Shown: positions 35,434 to 44,973 of the stretch, piece by piece
Layout of the letters: each line of letters opens with the position of its first letter
Numbering within the stretch: position 1 is the stretch's first letter
Assembly: GCA_020627785.1 (NCBI GenBank)
Contig: JAHDGF010000001.1
Location: 254,084-318,083 of the forward strand
Direction: 5' to 3'
Length of the DNA: 64,000 nt
From: Saprospiraceae bacterium
GTDB taxonomy: Bacteria > Bacteroidota > Bacteroidia > Chitinophagales > Saprospiraceae
Notes under the pieces: model-generated
Databases searched by the model: none
The model's input: the letters and a program-made list of their open reading frames with translations, nothing else
Told to the model about the DNA's origin: nothing
Position numbers and translations under genes: made by a program

Positions 35434-36246
35434 ATGGATACATTTGATCTTCAAACAGTGTTTGTTGACTTGTTAAAGAGTTTCAGTGCAGGAATACCAA
35501 AGATTTTGACTGCATTGTTAATATTTCTAATTGGCTATTTTCTAGCCAAAATTGTGCGCAAAATTCTTGTAAAAACCCTTGAATCAATAGGCATTGATAA
35601 ATTGGGTGAAAAGCTGAATGAGATAGAAATGGTCAACAAGGCCTCTGTTGAGATAAAATTCAGTACAATACTTAGTAAGGTTGTTTACTACGTTATTTTG
35701 CTATTTTTCTTAATGGCAGCGACGAGTGCTCTTGAGATGCCTGCTGTTTCCAATTTAGTCCAAAACCTCATTGAATTTATTCCAAATCTTATTGTTGCTG
35801 GAATAATTTTGGTCATCGGATTTATTTTCTCGGAAATGATGCGGACTATTGTTCAAACAGCTCTAACTTCGTTTGGAATTCCATCTGCCCGATTAATATC
35901 CTCATTCTTATTCTACTTTTTGTTGATAAACATTGTTGTAAGTGCTTTATCACAGGCTCAGATTGATACTGGCTTTTTAGGACAGAATATTTCTATTCTT
36001 ATTGCAGGTATTGTTTTAGCCTTTAGTATTGGCTATGGATTGGCTTCTAAAGCTACGATGGCTAATTTTATCGGTTCACAATATATCGGAGGAAAGATAA
36101 AAATAGGTGACCAAATCAAGATTGATGACTCTAAAGGAGTAGTGGTCAGTTTGGATAAATCAGCGATTTTAGTTGAAAAAGACAGCGGAAACAAAGTTTA
36201 CATTCCACTTTCTAAGCTGATGACCGACCAAATTGAAATATTATAA
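35434..36246 (+). CDS. Small mechanosensitive-channel-like membrane protein (conserved TM helix family)
   Basis: 270 residues with about five membrane segments (LTALLIFLIGYFLAKIV, VVYYVILLFFLMAATSAL, LIVAGIILVIGFIFSEMM, LISSFLFYFLLINIVVSAL, ISILIAGIVLAFSIGYGLAS). A short cytoplasmic beta-domain follows (GGKIKIGDQIKIDDSKGVVV ... ILVEKDSGNKVYIPLSKLM), resembling the MscS beta domain. It matches the conserved TM helix/MscS-like group often called CmpX-like. Likely a pressure-relief channel of the inner membrane. The 24-bp gap suggests one operon with the sigma factor and the 74-residue protein, hinting at an envelope or osmotic stress role. Confidence 0.85.
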   Translation: MDTFDLQTVFVDLLKSFSAGIPKILTALLIFLIGYFLAKIVRKILVKTLESIGIDKLGEKLNEIEMVNKASVEIKFSTILSKVVYYVILLFFLMAATSALEMPAVSNLVQNLIEFIPNLIVAGIILVIGFIFSEMMRTIVQTALTSFGIPSARLISSFLFYFLLINIVVSALSQAQIDTGFLGQNISILIAGIVLAFSIGYGLASKATMANFIGSQYIGGKIKIGDQIKIDDSKGVVVSLDKSAILVEKDSGNKVYIPLSKLMTDQIEIL

Positions 36247-36296
36247 TAGACAACGATTTAGACAATTTAATAACTAATTAAACATTCACTTTTATT

Positions 36297-37340
36297 ATGA
36301 AACAATTTGTACTATCACTTTTGTTAGTGGTTGGTTTTGCAAGCTTAAGTACTGCACAGACAGTAGATGAGTTGAAAGCTATGAAATCAGATAAGGAAGC
36401 AGCACTTGCAGAATTGCAAGGTGAGGTTGATGCACTAACAAAACAAATCGACGAATTTCCAGGATGGAAAGTAGGAGGTGTTGGTGTTGCAGGATTCAAT
36501 TTACTTTCAAACAACGATTGGTATGCATTAGCAACGCCAAATTCATCTAATAACGCATTAAATCTTGGATTTGGTGGATTCGCTAATCTAGATAGAGAAA
36601 AATTCTTCTGGAGAAATTTATTGAGTGCAAATGCTGCACTTTCACAAGCAAAAACGGATAAAGGAATTGATAATGATTCACCAGATGATCCTACCAACAG
36701 AACAGTTGCCTTGGTTAATGGATTAGATCTTACGTCATTATTTGGTTACAAGCTTTCTGAAAAGATCGCTCTTTCTGCAGAGGCTAAGTGGTTATCTTCA
36801 ATAATTGCAGCAGAGCAAGAAGGAAATAACATTACTGGTTACAAAGTTGCTTTTAATGACCCAGGTCAATTGACAGTAAGTGCGGGTATTACTTGGACTC
36901 CAATCAATAACTTGGTTGTATTAATTCACCCATTAGGTTACCAGAAGAACTGGCCAGGATCATTAATATCTTCTCCAGGTGCAAAAATCGGAGCTTCATA
37001 CGCTGCTGAAATTTTACCAGGTATTGCTTGGACTTCAAACCTAAGTGCATTTATCCCTTACGGTAATGGAGATGGATTTGTTGATCACTTAGATGCAGAT
37101 GATAACTTATTAGCTCAAGTTGAATATTCAGCTGGTGAATTAATGAACTGGACATGGGTTAACGGATTTTCAACTTCATTGTTTAAAGGATTAGGTGTTG
37201 CTTTCAACCTTGGATTAAGAGGAGACAAGCAGATTGCAGATCTTGGACAATTGAAAGCTGGTACTGCAACTACGGGAGCTGAGCTTACTGACAATCCACT
37301 ACAATCATACTATACTTTAGGTCTTGCTTATACTTTCTAA
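36297..37340 (+). CDS. DUF3078-like outer-membrane protein
   Basis: 347 residues. Signal peptide about 1-21 (LSTAQ). A short coiled coil follows (VDELKAMKSDKEAALAELQG ... VDALTKQID), then a beta-rich barrel region starting FPGWKVGGVGVAGFNLLSNN. It ends with YYTLGLAYTF, a typical barrel C-terminus. The DUF3078 family is found mostly in Bacteroidota outer membranes and has no established role. Its codon choice (frequent CCA, GGA, TTA) looks like that of a highly expressed gene. A GNRA-loop terminator follows. Confidence 0.85.
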   Translation: MKQFVLSLLLVVGFASLSTAQTVDELKAMKSDKEAALAELQGEVDALTKQIDEFPGWKVGGVGVAGFNLLSNNDWYALATPNSSNNALNLGFGGFANLDREKFFWRNLLSANAALSQAKTDKGIDNDSPDDPTNRTVALVNGLDLTSLFGYKLSEKIALSAEAKWLSSIIAAEQEGNNITGYKVAFNDPGQLTVSAGITWTPINNLVVLIHPLGYQKNWPGSLISSPGAKIGASYAAEILPGIAWTSNLSAFIPYGNGDGFVDHLDADDNLLAQVEYSAGELMNWTWVNGFSTSLFKGLGVAFNLGLRGDKQIADLGQLKAGTATTGAELTDNPLQSYYTLGLAYTF

Positions 37341-37365
37341 GCTTATCTAAAATCAAGAATATTTG

Positions 37366-37394
37366 GGCTACACTGCAAAGTGTGGCCTTTTTTA
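37366..37394 (+). terminator. Terminator of the DUF3078-like gene
   Basis: GGCTACACT (37366-37374) pairs with AGTGTGGCC (37379-37387), one G-U pair, tetraloop GCAA (GNRA type), followed by TTTTTTATTTTAT. Confidence 0.88.
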
Positions 37395-37476
37395 TTTTAT
37401 ACCTTTAGGTTTTCATGCCACCTAAATTTAAGGACCGTATTCTAAGATTTTATTGGCATACATCAATCTGAACTAT

Positions 37477-40293
37477 ATGAGTGATAAGAAGCTATACCTT
37501 TTAGATGGACATGCCTTGGTTTATAGAGCATACTTTGCCTTTATCAATAGGCCATTAATCAATTCAAAAGGCGTAAATACCTCTGCCATTTCAGGCTTTA
37601 CAAGAACTGTTTGGGATATAATCCGGAGCCAGAATCCTACACATATTGCTGTCAGCTTTGATCCGAAAGGAAAGATTTTTAGACATCGTGATTATCCGGA
37701 ATACAAAGCAGGAAGACCTCCTCAACCTGAGGTAATCACAGATTCCTTTCCAATGATTAAGAAGATCTTGGAGGCAATGAAAATTCCAGTAGTAACCATT
37801 CCAGATTTTGAGGCCGATGATGTCATTGGAACATTGGCAAAACAAGCAGAGAAAGAAGGCTTTGAAGTTTTTATGGTCACTCCAGATAAAGACTATGCGC
37901 AATTGGTCAGTGAGAACATATACATGTACAAACCTTCTAGGCAAGGTAATGGGATTGAGATTTTAGGGATTCCAGAAATCCTAGAGAAATGGCAAATACA
38001 AAGAGTGGAACAAGTTATCGATGTTCTTGGCTTACAGGGAGATAGTGTTGATAACATTCCTGGAATTCCAGGAATAGGAGCCAAGACTGCAGTAAAATTG
38101 TTAGCCCTTTATGACAGTGTAGAAAACCTAATTGAAAACTCTGACAAGCTTAAGGGAAAGCAGCAGGAGAATGTTATAAACTTTGCGGAGCAAGGATTGC
38201 TTTCCAAGCGTTTAGCGACCATTAACCTGAATGTGCCCATTCAATTTGATGCGAATGAATATAAGTTGGATCCCTATGATAAAGAGGCACTCGTTGAAAT
38301 ATTTCAGGAGCTTGAATTTAGAACCTTAGCTAAGCAGGTTCTCGGAGAAACTGGGGCTTCTTCAGGAAGTAAAGCATCAAAGACAATGCAGGGTGATCTT
38401 TTTGGTGGATCCGCTTCCGCAAATAAAAATCAACCAGCAAAACAAGAATCAACTTCGGATGGTTATTCCGTGGCAAAAAACAACATTGAAAATACCAAGC
38501 ACAAATATCATTTGATAGACACTAAGGAAAAGTGTCAAGACCTATATGAGAAGTTAGCAAAGAAAAAAGTCATCAGCTTTGATACGGAGACTACCGGTAT
38601 AGATGCCAATGAAGCAGAGTTAGTTGGTCTTGCATTTTCTATTAAAAAAGGAGAAGGATATTATGTTCCGGTGCCGGAGGATAGAAAAGAAGTCTTAAAA
38701 ATTGTCAAAATCTTTAAGCCACTTTTAGAAGATGAGGCAATTACTAAAATAGGGCAAAACATAAAGTATGACATCTTGATGATGAAGTGGTATGATGTTG
38801 AAATTAAAGGGACTTATTTTGACACCATGATTGCGCATTATTTGGTTGAGCCAGATATGAGGCATAAGTTGGATATATTAACGGAATCCTATCTAGATTA
38901 TGAAATGGTCCCAATTGAAGCCTTGATAGGAAAGCGAGGAAAAAATCAACGGACGATGAGAGATATTGAAGTTGAAAAGGTTTCTGAATACGCCTGTGAA
39001 GATGCAGACCTGACCTTGCAGATGGAAAAGCCATTAAGTAAATTAATGAAAGAAAAATCTGTCACAGATATTTATAAAAAGATTGAAGAACCGCTCATCG
39101 ATGTTCTTGCGGCAATGGAGTTTGAAGGCATAAATTTGAATGCTAAATTCCTAACCGATTACTCGAAGGTGCTAGGGAAAAGTATTCTGAAAGCACAAAA
39201 GTCAATATATAAAAAAGCAGGAACAGAATTCAATATTGCTAGTCCTAAACAGGTGGGTGTTGTTCTCTTTGATAAATTAGAAATTCCTTATCGATGGAGA
39301 AAATCTCCTTCAGGTCAATACTCCACCAATGTAGATAAATTGAATGAGCTTGCACCCAATCATGAGATTGTTCAAGACATTCTTGATTATCGAAAGTTGG
39401 CTAAATTGAAATCGACCTATGTTGATGCTTTACCTACCATGGTTAATTCAAAGACAGGGAGAGTACATACTAACTTTAATCAGACACGTGCAGCGACTGG
39501 AAGATTGAGTTCAGAGAATCCTAATCTTCAAAATATTCCTATTAAAAATGAGGAAGGTAGAGAAATAAGAAAGGCATTTATTCCAAGGGATAAAGATCAT
39601 ATTTTACTTGCGGCAGATTACTCTCAGATAGAACTTCGTTTGATTGCAGAAATATCTAATGATGAACAGATGCTAGAATCTTTTCAGAAGGGTCTAGATT
39701 TCCACAGAGCTACTGCGGCCAAAGTATTTGACGTGCCTTATGATGAGGTGACAGACGAACAAAGGAGAAATGCGAAGACTGTGAATTTTTCTATTACCTA
39801 TGGAGCGGGGTCAACAAATCTCTCGAGGCAACTAGGTATAAGTCGGTCAGAGGCTACAGAAATAATAACCAGTTACTTTGCCTCTTATAATAAGCTAAAG
39901 CAATACATGGAGGACACCGTAGCTTTTGCTAGGGAAAATGGCTATGTGCAGACCATGATGGGTCGTAAGAGAGAATTGCGCGACATTAATTCTAAAAATG
40001 GATTAATCCGATCCAACTCAGAAAGGGTAGCCATTAATACTCCGGTTCAAGGTACAGCCGCAGATATGATCAAACTAGCAATGATTAAAGTGCAAGAACA
40101 ACTGCTCAAGAAAAAATTAAAAACAAAGATGATTCTTCAAGTTCATGATGAACTTGTTTTTGATGTGTACAAGCCTGAACTTGAGAAGGTCAAAAAGATT
40201 GTTCAGGAAGGTATGGAGAATGCGGTTACTGGCCTTTCGGTTCCAATTATAGTAGAAATGGGTACCGGTGAAAACTGGTTAGAGGCACATTAA
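37477..40293 (+). CDS. polA: DNA polymerase I
   Basis: 938 residues from ATG 37477 (MSDKKLYLLDGHALVYRAYF); the frame opens earlier at a TTG but that is not family-typical. All three activities look intact. The 5'-3' exonuclease (about 1-290) has DFEADDVIGTLAKQ, VTPDKDYAQLV and the HhH IPGIPGIGAKTAVKL. The 3'-5' proofreading domain (about 335-520) has ISFDTETTGID, IGQNIKYDILMM and YACEDADLTLQ. Polymerase motifs are A, LLAADYSQIELRLIAEIS; B, RRNAKTVNFSITYGAG; and C, LQVHDELVFDV. It fills gaps and removes RNA primers. Single gene, no adjacent repair partner. Confidence 0.97.
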   Translation: MSDKKLYLLDGHALVYRAYFAFINRPLINSKGVNTSAISGFTRTVWDIIRSQNPTHIAVSFDPKGKIFRHRDYPEYKAGRPPQPEVITDSFPMIKKILEAMKIPVVTIPDFEADDVIGTLAKQAEKEGFEVFMVTPDKDYAQLVSENIYMYKPSRQGNGIEILGIPEILEKWQIQRVEQVIDVLGLQGDSVDNIPGIPGIGAKTAVKLLALYDSVENLIENSDKLKGKQQENVINFAEQGLLSKRLATINLNVPIQFDANEYKLDPYDKEALVEIFQELEFRTLAKQVLGETGASSGSKASKTMQGDLFGGSASANKNQPAKQESTSDGYSVAKNNIENTKHKYHLIDTKEKCQDLYEKLAKKKVISFDTETTGIDANEAELVGLAFSIKKGEGYYVPVPEDRKEVLKIVKIFKPLLEDEAITKIGQNIKYDILMMKWYDVEIKGTYFDTMIAHYLVEPDMRHKLDILTESYLDYEMVPIEALIGKRGKNQRTMRDIEVEKVSEYACEDADLTLQMEKPLSKLMKEKSVTDIYKKIEEPLIDVLAAMEFEGINLNAKFLTDYSKVLGKSILKAQKSIYKKAGTEFNIASPKQVGVVLFDKLEIPYRWRKSPSGQYSTNVDKLNELAPNHEIVQDILDYRKLAKLKSTYVDALPTMVNSKTGRVHTNFNQTRAATGRLSSENPNLQNIPIKNEEGREIRKAFIPRDKDHILLAADYSQIELRLIAEISNDEQMLESFQKGLDFHRATAAKVFDVPYDEVTDEQRRNAKTVNFSITYGAGSTNLSRQLGISRSEATEIITSYFASYNKLKQYMEDTVAFARENGYVQTMMGRKRELRDINSKNGLIRSNSERVAINTPVQGTAADMIKLAMIKVQEQLLKKKLKTKMILQVHDELVFDVYKPELEKVKKIVQEGMENAVTGLSVPIIVEMGTGENWLEAH

Positions 40294-40368
40294 TTTCGAT
40301 TAATTTTACGTGCTAAACCGATTGACTTTTTAGTTGGAGAGCAATGATATTCAAAGCTCTATGAAAAA

Positions 40369-40926
40369 TTATTTCTTCCACTTAATATTACAACCCATGC
40401 TTGGCATCTGCTCGTCTGCCTGGGGCTTACCGTCAATCAAAGAATCCAAAGCGTTTCTTAAATCTGCGCCTGTCAATGGGTGCCCATTCCCAGGAGTAGA
40501 GCTATCTAATCTTCCTCTGTAGACTAATTGATGATTGCCATCAAAGAGAAAAAAATCAGGCGTGCAAGCTGCATCATAAGCTTTGGCTACTTCTTGGGTT
40601 TCGTCGTATAAATATGGGAATGGATAACCTTGTTCTTCTGCATGTGATTTCATCAACTCGGGTCCATCTTGCGGATAATTTTCTACATCATTAGAAGAGA
40701 TGGCGACGAACCCTATACCTTTCTCCGTGTATTCCTGAGCCACTTTTACCAACTCATCATTGACATGTATCACATACGGGCAATGGTTGCAAATAAACAT
40801 AACGACTGTTCCTTTTTCTGCAGCTACAGAATTAAAAGAGACCTCTTTATTAGAGGTTACGTCTGGTAAATTAAATGCAGGAGCGATGGTTCCTACGGGC
40901 AACATATTCGATGGAGTAAGTGACAT
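40369..40926 (-). CDS. Thioredoxin-family (AhpC/TSA-like) redox protein
   Basis: 185 residues, without a signal peptide. It has a TlpA/peroxiredoxin-like fold (VGTIAPAFNLPDV ... KGTVVMFICNHCPYVIHVND). The redox motif is CNHC at about residues 46-49. Later GIGFVAISSNDVENYPQDGP and CTPDFFLFDGNHQLVYRGRL resemble the family of cytoplasmic redoxins annotated in many marine Bacteroidota. A thiol-disulphide or peroxide-related role is likely, substrate unknown. It starts 3 bp after the VanY-like gene ends, so both belong to one leftward operon that begins at 43193. Confidence 0.9.
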   Translation of the reverse strand: MSLTPSNMLPVGTIAPAFNLPDVTSNKEVSFNSVAAEKGTVVMFICNHCPYVIHVNDELVKVAQEYTEKGIGFVAISSNDVENYPQDGPELMKSHAEEQGYPFPYLYDETQEVAKAYDAACTPDFFLFDGNHQLVYRGRLDSSTPGNGHPLTGADLRNALDSLIDGKPQADEQMPSMGCNIKWKK

Positions 40927-40929
40927 AAT

Positions 40930-41751
40930 TTAATTTTTGCAGGTGGCAGAAATGCCGAGTATATAATTTTCCTTGATATTTATTTTTTGAGCAACTTCGG
41001 CTCCTTTAAATCCTTGAATCATTTCATTTTTTAATTCCGCTTGCGCAAATGAAGTGCAGAGATCAGAAATAGGTCTGTACGACCAATGCCATTTTTCTTC
41101 TTGGTATCCACTTGCTCTGTCTGACCCTAACTTCGTATAGGGTCTACAATAACCAAACATTGCAGCATTTTGTTCCAGCCATTGAAATTCTGTCAAGCCT
41201 TTTCCTGATTCAAAATATTCATTAGTAAAAGCATTGATGTCTATATCTGTTCCCCAGTGATGTCTAGAGGATCCAGGCATTGAACTAAACCGCAGAATTG
41301 CAATGGCTCTTTCTGTGGGATTGGGATATGTTTTGGCAGCATTTTCCGTGCCTTCAAGAAGGGTAGCGCCCGTCCATTTTCTTTCCCAGATACCTTTCTG
41401 ATAATCGAAGTTTCTTGCTGCAGATTTAATGGTAAATTCTATGCCTTCTGCACTTGCAGCTTCGGCCATTTTTATAAAACTGTTGTAAGCTTCTTTGTGC
41501 ATGTAACGATCTGAACGATCTGCATGCTTAGAATCAATCTTTATGAAATCAGGGTGTGTTTTTGGGTCAAATTGTCCCATGACAAATTTGAGGTCTAGCC
41601 AATTTGGATAACTGACAGGCTTAACTTCTGCTTTCATTTCTGACGTATTTAAATCCTCCTCGACAACCTTCGTTTTTTGATCTTTTTCATTTGCACTTGA
41701 TGCGCAACCAAAAAATGAAAAAATTAAAACAACAACACTAAACCTAACCAT
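40930..41751 (-). CDS. M15 family D-alanyl-D-alanine carboxypeptidase (VanY-like) lipoprotein
   Basis: 273 residues. A lipobox FSFFGC puts the lipid-modified Cys at about residue 16, followed by an acidic Lys-rich linker. The M15B zinc-peptidase domain has SSRHHWGTDIDINAFTNEYF (His, Asp ligands) and EKWHWSYRPISDLC (catalytic Glu and third ligand His). It should trim D-Ala from peptidoglycan stem peptides in the periplasm. It lies 38 bp after the uncharacterised 467-residue protein and 3 bp before the thioredoxin-like gene. Why these three are together is unclear. Confidence 0.9.
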   Translation of the reverse strand: MVRFSVVVLIFSFFGCASSANEKDQKTKVVEEDLNTSEMKAEVKPVSYPNWLDLKFVMGQFDPKTHPDFIKIDSKHADRSDRYMHKEAYNSFIKMAEAASAEGIEFTIKSAARNFDYQKGIWERKWTGATLLEGTENAAKTYPNPTERAIAILRFSSMPGSSRHHWGTDIDINAFTNEYFESGKGLTEFQWLEQNAAMFGYCRPYTKLGSDRASGYQEEKWHWSYRPISDLCTSFAQAELKNEMIQGFKGAEVAQKINIKENYILGISATCKN

Positions 41752-41789
41752 GGACTAAAATTAATAATTCTGAAAGATAAATGAATGCA

Positions 41790-43193
41790 TTAGGCAGAGA
41801 CTAAGTTCTCCATTCCTTCAATGACTTTAAGCACGGGCTCAGGTACGGATTCAACACCCCAATCATGATCCCCTGATAATAGTTTTTGGATTAGGACATT
41901 CGGCTGAATCTTCAGAAGTTCTTTGTCGTAATCTGTAACCGGAATAATTTGATGACAATCTAAAAGGTGTTTATATAGGAAGGTAATTCCTTTGGGCACA
42001 GGTAAATTTTCTGCGTTCATTAAATTTCCGTTGTCGTCATAGGCAGGATATACATGGATGGTAATGTTTCGATTAAATAGTTCACCGAAGGCTACTAATA
42101 ATCGTCCATCTTGGTTGAGCATATATTTTTCATGAATGATGTGATTCAATTCTCTTGCACCTATAACCAAGCCTAAATTCTTAATCTTGAAATCTGATAG
42201 ATAATTTATCAGTCGCTGGTGGTTGTTGCAATTGGAAATGATCACCATCTTTCCCAAGCTATTTAGCATCTCTGCACGCATCAAGAAATCATTATAATCT
42301 AATTTGCCATCGACCAATAAATTTTCTAGAGTTATCTCTGGGATCAATCTAGCGTTTTCCTCTTTGATGTCAGGGTTACTGCAGAACTGTTTAAAGCTGG
42401 CATCAAAAACATCTAGCGTAACTTTTGTTGGCGGTCTGTAATGACCTCTTACAATCATTAGATGTTTTTTATAAAAATGATTAGAAGGGTGAACCATCTG
42501 TCCATTTTGATCAAACATGGCCACATCCGTTAATTCATTTTTAACTAGGAATAGTGAGAACAGGCGTTGATCTAAATCTTCGAAATCTGGTCCAGTCAGT
42601 GTCATCATATCTACCTCAATTCTACCGTGCAGACCATCAAGCATGGATTGCACCAGTTTCTCAGGATCGTGGCTATAGAAGTAAGCTCCGTAGATCATAT
42701 TAACTCCAAGCATTCCGATGGCTTCTTGCTGCAGCTTGTTATCGTTATCAAGCATTTTGGCGTGGAGGATTAAATCATTGGCTGGAGCATCGGGATGTAA
42801 TTGAAACCGAATCCCAAGCCAACCTTGACCTTTGATGGTTTTTTGATAATTAATCGCTGCAACAGTGTCAGCAAAAACAAAAAATTTGGTGCCTATTCTT
42901 TCCTCTTGTAATCTTTCTACCATAAGGCCATATTCATGATCAAGCATGTTTTCTAGCCTTGGCCTACAGACATATCGCCCAGATTCTTGCTTTCCGTAGA
43001 TCTCATCTGAGTAAGTTTTGTCGTAAGCAGACATGGTTTTAGCGATTGTACCGGCTGCTGCACCTACTTGAAAAAATATTCTTGCTACTTCTTGGCCTGC
43101 CCCAATCTCTGCAAAAGTCCCATAGATTTTATCATTTAGGTTGATTTCTAGGGCCTTTTGTTCTTGCGATAAGGTCTGTTGTGATTGATCCAT
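41790..43193 (-). CDS. Conserved uncharacterised protein of Bacteroidota
   Basis: 467 residues, no signal peptide and no membrane segments, so cytoplasmic. The N-terminal stretch IYGTFAEIGAGQEVARIFFQ and the block ISAYD-like MSAYDKTYSDEIYGKQESGRYVCRPRLENML are very distinctive of a family seen in many Bacteroidota and some cyanobacteria. That family carries inconsistent automatic names, and I know of no proven function. A second conserved part is MVIISNCNNHQRLINYLSDF. No nucleotide-binding or catalytic motif is obvious. It heads the operon with the VanY-like peptidase and the thioredoxin-like protein. Confidence 0.8.
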   Translation of the reverse strand: MDQSQQTLSQEQKALEINLNDKIYGTFAEIGAGQEVARIFFQVGAAAGTIAKTMSAYDKTYSDEIYGKQESGRYVCRPRLENMLDHEYGLMVERLQEERIGTKFFVFADTVAAINYQKTIKGQGWLGIRFQLHPDAPANDLILHAKMLDNDNKLQQEAIGMLGVNMIYGAYFYSHDPEKLVQSMLDGLHGRIEVDMMTLTGPDFEDLDQRLFSLFLVKNELTDVAMFDQNGQMVHPSNHFYKKHLMIVRGHYRPPTKVTLDVFDASFKQFCSNPDIKEENARLIPEITLENLLVDGKLDYNDFLMRAEMLNSLGKMVIISNCNNHQRLINYLSDFKIKNLGLVIGARELNHIIHEKYMLNQDGRLLVAFGELFNRNITIHVYPAYDDNGNLMNAENLPVPKGITFLYKHLLDCHQIIPVTDYDKELLKIQPNVLIQKLLSGDHDWGVESVPEPVLKVIEGMENLVSA

Positions 43194-43229
43194 ATGGATT
43201 TATGTATCGATTTGTTTAATATATGTTTG

Positions 43230-43237
43230 CAAACTTA
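43230..43237 (-). promoter_or_regulatory. Possible -7 element of the 41790-43193 gene, overlapping a palindrome
   Basis: Minus strand TAAGTTTG, exact -7 match, 37 bp before the start codon. It overlaps the perfect 10-bp palindrome GTTTGCAAAC (43225-43234). Confidence 0.35.
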
Positions 43238-43303
43238 TGACGCAAAGGTCGTAAAAAGGGATAGTTTTATCAAGGTGAGTTTAATACTTCTGTGTATTAA
43301 GTG

Positions 43304-43334
43304 TTTGAATTAATGAAAGTATCGCTTATCTTTG
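43304..43334 (+). promoter_or_regulatory. Promoter of the L31 gene
   Basis: TTTG (43304-43307), 19-nt spacer, TATCTTTG (43327-43334): the best match to the Bacteroidota consensus in the window. The start codon of L31 is 20 bp downstream. Confidence 0.78.
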
Positions 43335-43353
43335 CAGTCCTAAAGTAAGAAAC

Positions 43354-43668
43354 ATGAAAAAAGGTATCCACCCAGAAGAATATAGAATGGTTGTTTTCAA
43401 GGATTTATCCTGTGATTACGCGTTTTTAAGCAGATCATGTGCTGTAACTAAAGATACCATCCAATGGGAGGATGGCAATGAGTATCCATTGATTAAGCTA
43501 GAAATATCATCAGAGTCTCATCCTTTCTTTACTGGAAAGATGAAATTTATCGATACGGCTGGACGTATTGACAAGTTCAATAAGAAGTTTGCAAAATTTG
43601 CAAAGAAGAAGCAAGATGAGCCGGGAAATGAAGCAGCTGAAACGCCTGCTGAAAATCAAGAAGCATAA
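43354..43668 (+). CDS. rpmE: 50S ribosomal protein L31 type B
   Basis: 104 residues, longer than usual because of an acidic C-terminal tail ([16 protein letters not shown]). The core [20 protein letters not shown] and [27 protein letters not shown] is L31. The CxxC zinc-binding pairs of the C+ form are absent, so it is the type B (zinc-independent) form. In Bacteroidota this is often the only L31, so it need not be a zinc-starvation paralogue; a genome search would tell. It has its own strong promoter and a terminator. Confidence 0.95.
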   Translation: MKKGIHPEEYRMVVFKDLSCDYAFLSRSCAVTKDTIQWEDGNEYPLIKLEISSESHPFFTGKMKFIDTAGRIDKFNKKFAKFAKKKQDEPGNEAAETPAENQEA

Positions 43669-43678
43669 AAAATAATTG

Positions 43679-43708
43679 AAAAGCCCCGATGAATCGGGGC
43701 TTTTTTTA
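43679..43708 (+). terminator. Terminator of the L31 gene
   Basis: AAAGCCCCGAT / ATCGGGGCTTT stem around a GA centre, effectively a TGAA tetraloop, followed by seven Ts. It lies just before the next start codon at 43712. Confidence 0.93.
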
Positions 43709-43711
43709 TAC

Positions 43712-44932
43712 ATGATAGCATCAAAAAATATTATCCTCTTTGACGATGACCATTGGGAATCAATGCTTCCCTTGAGTCATACCAGACCTGTTGCTGATTT
43801 CCGAGTCGGAATCTTAACCATTGCAGAAAAGTGGGAAAAATATCTGTCAGGTAAGGTGAATTACATTACTAAAGATCACCTAAGAGTTAAGTATAATATT
43901 GAAATCCAAGAGGATAATTTATTTATCTGCGGCAGGCTTTTGCCAAATGCTCGGATGATTTCAATGATTAAGGATCTTAAAATGAATCAAGCGATTCTAT
44001 ATAAGGATCACCTAATTGCTTCACGATTGGATTTTAAGCAATGTCGAAGAATTATCAATAATGAATACTTTGATCATCTTGATGGAACGGATATATCATC
44101 TAAAGATGATTGGGTGGAGCTAGTAGAAAGACCCTATGACTTATTTCAAAGAAATGGTGAAGAAATAAAACGAGATTACCAATTATTAACTCAAGGGAGG
44201 GTAAGTGCAACCTTGCCTGAGCATGTTAATCGACGAGGAAATTTTCCAATATTTTTAGAAGATGGAGTTGAAATAGGTTTTGCAACTTTTGATACATCGA
44301 AGGGCCCAATATATTTAGCGAAGAACTCCAAGGTATTAGATGGAGCCATCGTTCAAGGACCAATGGCTTTAGGTGAAAGTTCTGTGATTAAGATGGGTGC
44401 TAAAGTTTATGGTGATTGTTCTTTTGGTCCGCATTGCAAAATCGGAGGTGAAGTGAACAACGTGATCTTTCATAGTTACTCTAGTAAGGGTCATGATGGC
44501 TTTCTTGGCAATTCAGTTGTAGGACAATGGTGTAATTTCGGAGCCGATACCAATTGTTCGAATCTTAAAAATAATTATGCGCCAGTAAAACTCTGGGATT
44601 ATAAAGCTGAAAAATTTGCTAATTCAGGTTTGCAGTTCTGTGGGTTGATTATGGGTGATCATTCCAAGTGTGGGATAAATACCATGTTTAATACAGGGAC
44701 TGTGGTCGGTGTGAGTTGTAATCTTTATGGAAGTGGTTTTCCTAGAAATTTTGTTCCATCGTTTTCATGGGGAGGTGCCCAAGGATATTCTACTTATAAG
44801 CTAGAAAAATCTTTTGAAACAGCGAAGGTAGCAATGGCTCGAAGAAAGAAAGAACTAACACTAGAAGAACAAAACATCTTAGAGGCCGTGTTCAACTATT
44901 CTCAAAAATATCGAAGCTGGGAGGCGGTATAA
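43712..44932 (+). CDS. GlmU-family sugar nucleotidyltransferase/acyltransferase
   Basis: 406 residues from ATG 43712; a longer frame would run through the L31 terminator. It starts like the Bacteroidota alternative GlmU family (NIILFDDDHWESMLPLSHTR), with a short uridylyltransferase-like half. The second half is a left-handed beta-helix of hexapeptide repeats (GPMALGESSVIKMGAKVYGD, VVGQWCNFGADTNCSN), the acetyltransferase type. It probably makes UDP-N-acetylglucosamine for cell wall and LPS, as the usual E. coli-type GlmU is often absent in this phylum. The assignment to both activities is from family knowledge, not tested here. Confidence 0.87.
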   Translation: MIASKNIILFDDDHWESMLPLSHTRPVADFRVGILTIAEKWEKYLSGKVNYITKDHLRVKYNIEIQEDNLFICGRLLPNARMISMIKDLKMNQAILYKDHLIASRLDFKQCRRIINNEYFDHLDGTDISSKDDWVELVERPYDLFQRNGEEIKRDYQLLTQGRVSATLPEHVNRRGNFPIFLEDGVEIGFATFDTSKGPIYLAKNSKVLDGAIVQGPMALGESSVIKMGAKVYGDCSFGPHCKIGGEVNNVIFHSYSSKGHDGFLGNSVVGQWCNFGADTNCSNLKNNYAPVKLWDYKAEKFANSGLQFCGLIMGDHSKCGINTMFNTGTVVGVSCNLYGSGFPRNFVPSFSWGGAQGYSTYKLEKSFETAKVAMARRKKELTLEEQNILEAVFNYSQKYRSWEAV

Positions 44933-44973
44933 AAATACCTACTTATAAAAAGCTACTCAGTTATATTAGAGAG

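Noticed and set aside
43676..43711. Longer start for the GlmU-family gene
   Set aside because: It would translate the L31 terminator; family alignment starts at ATG 43712.
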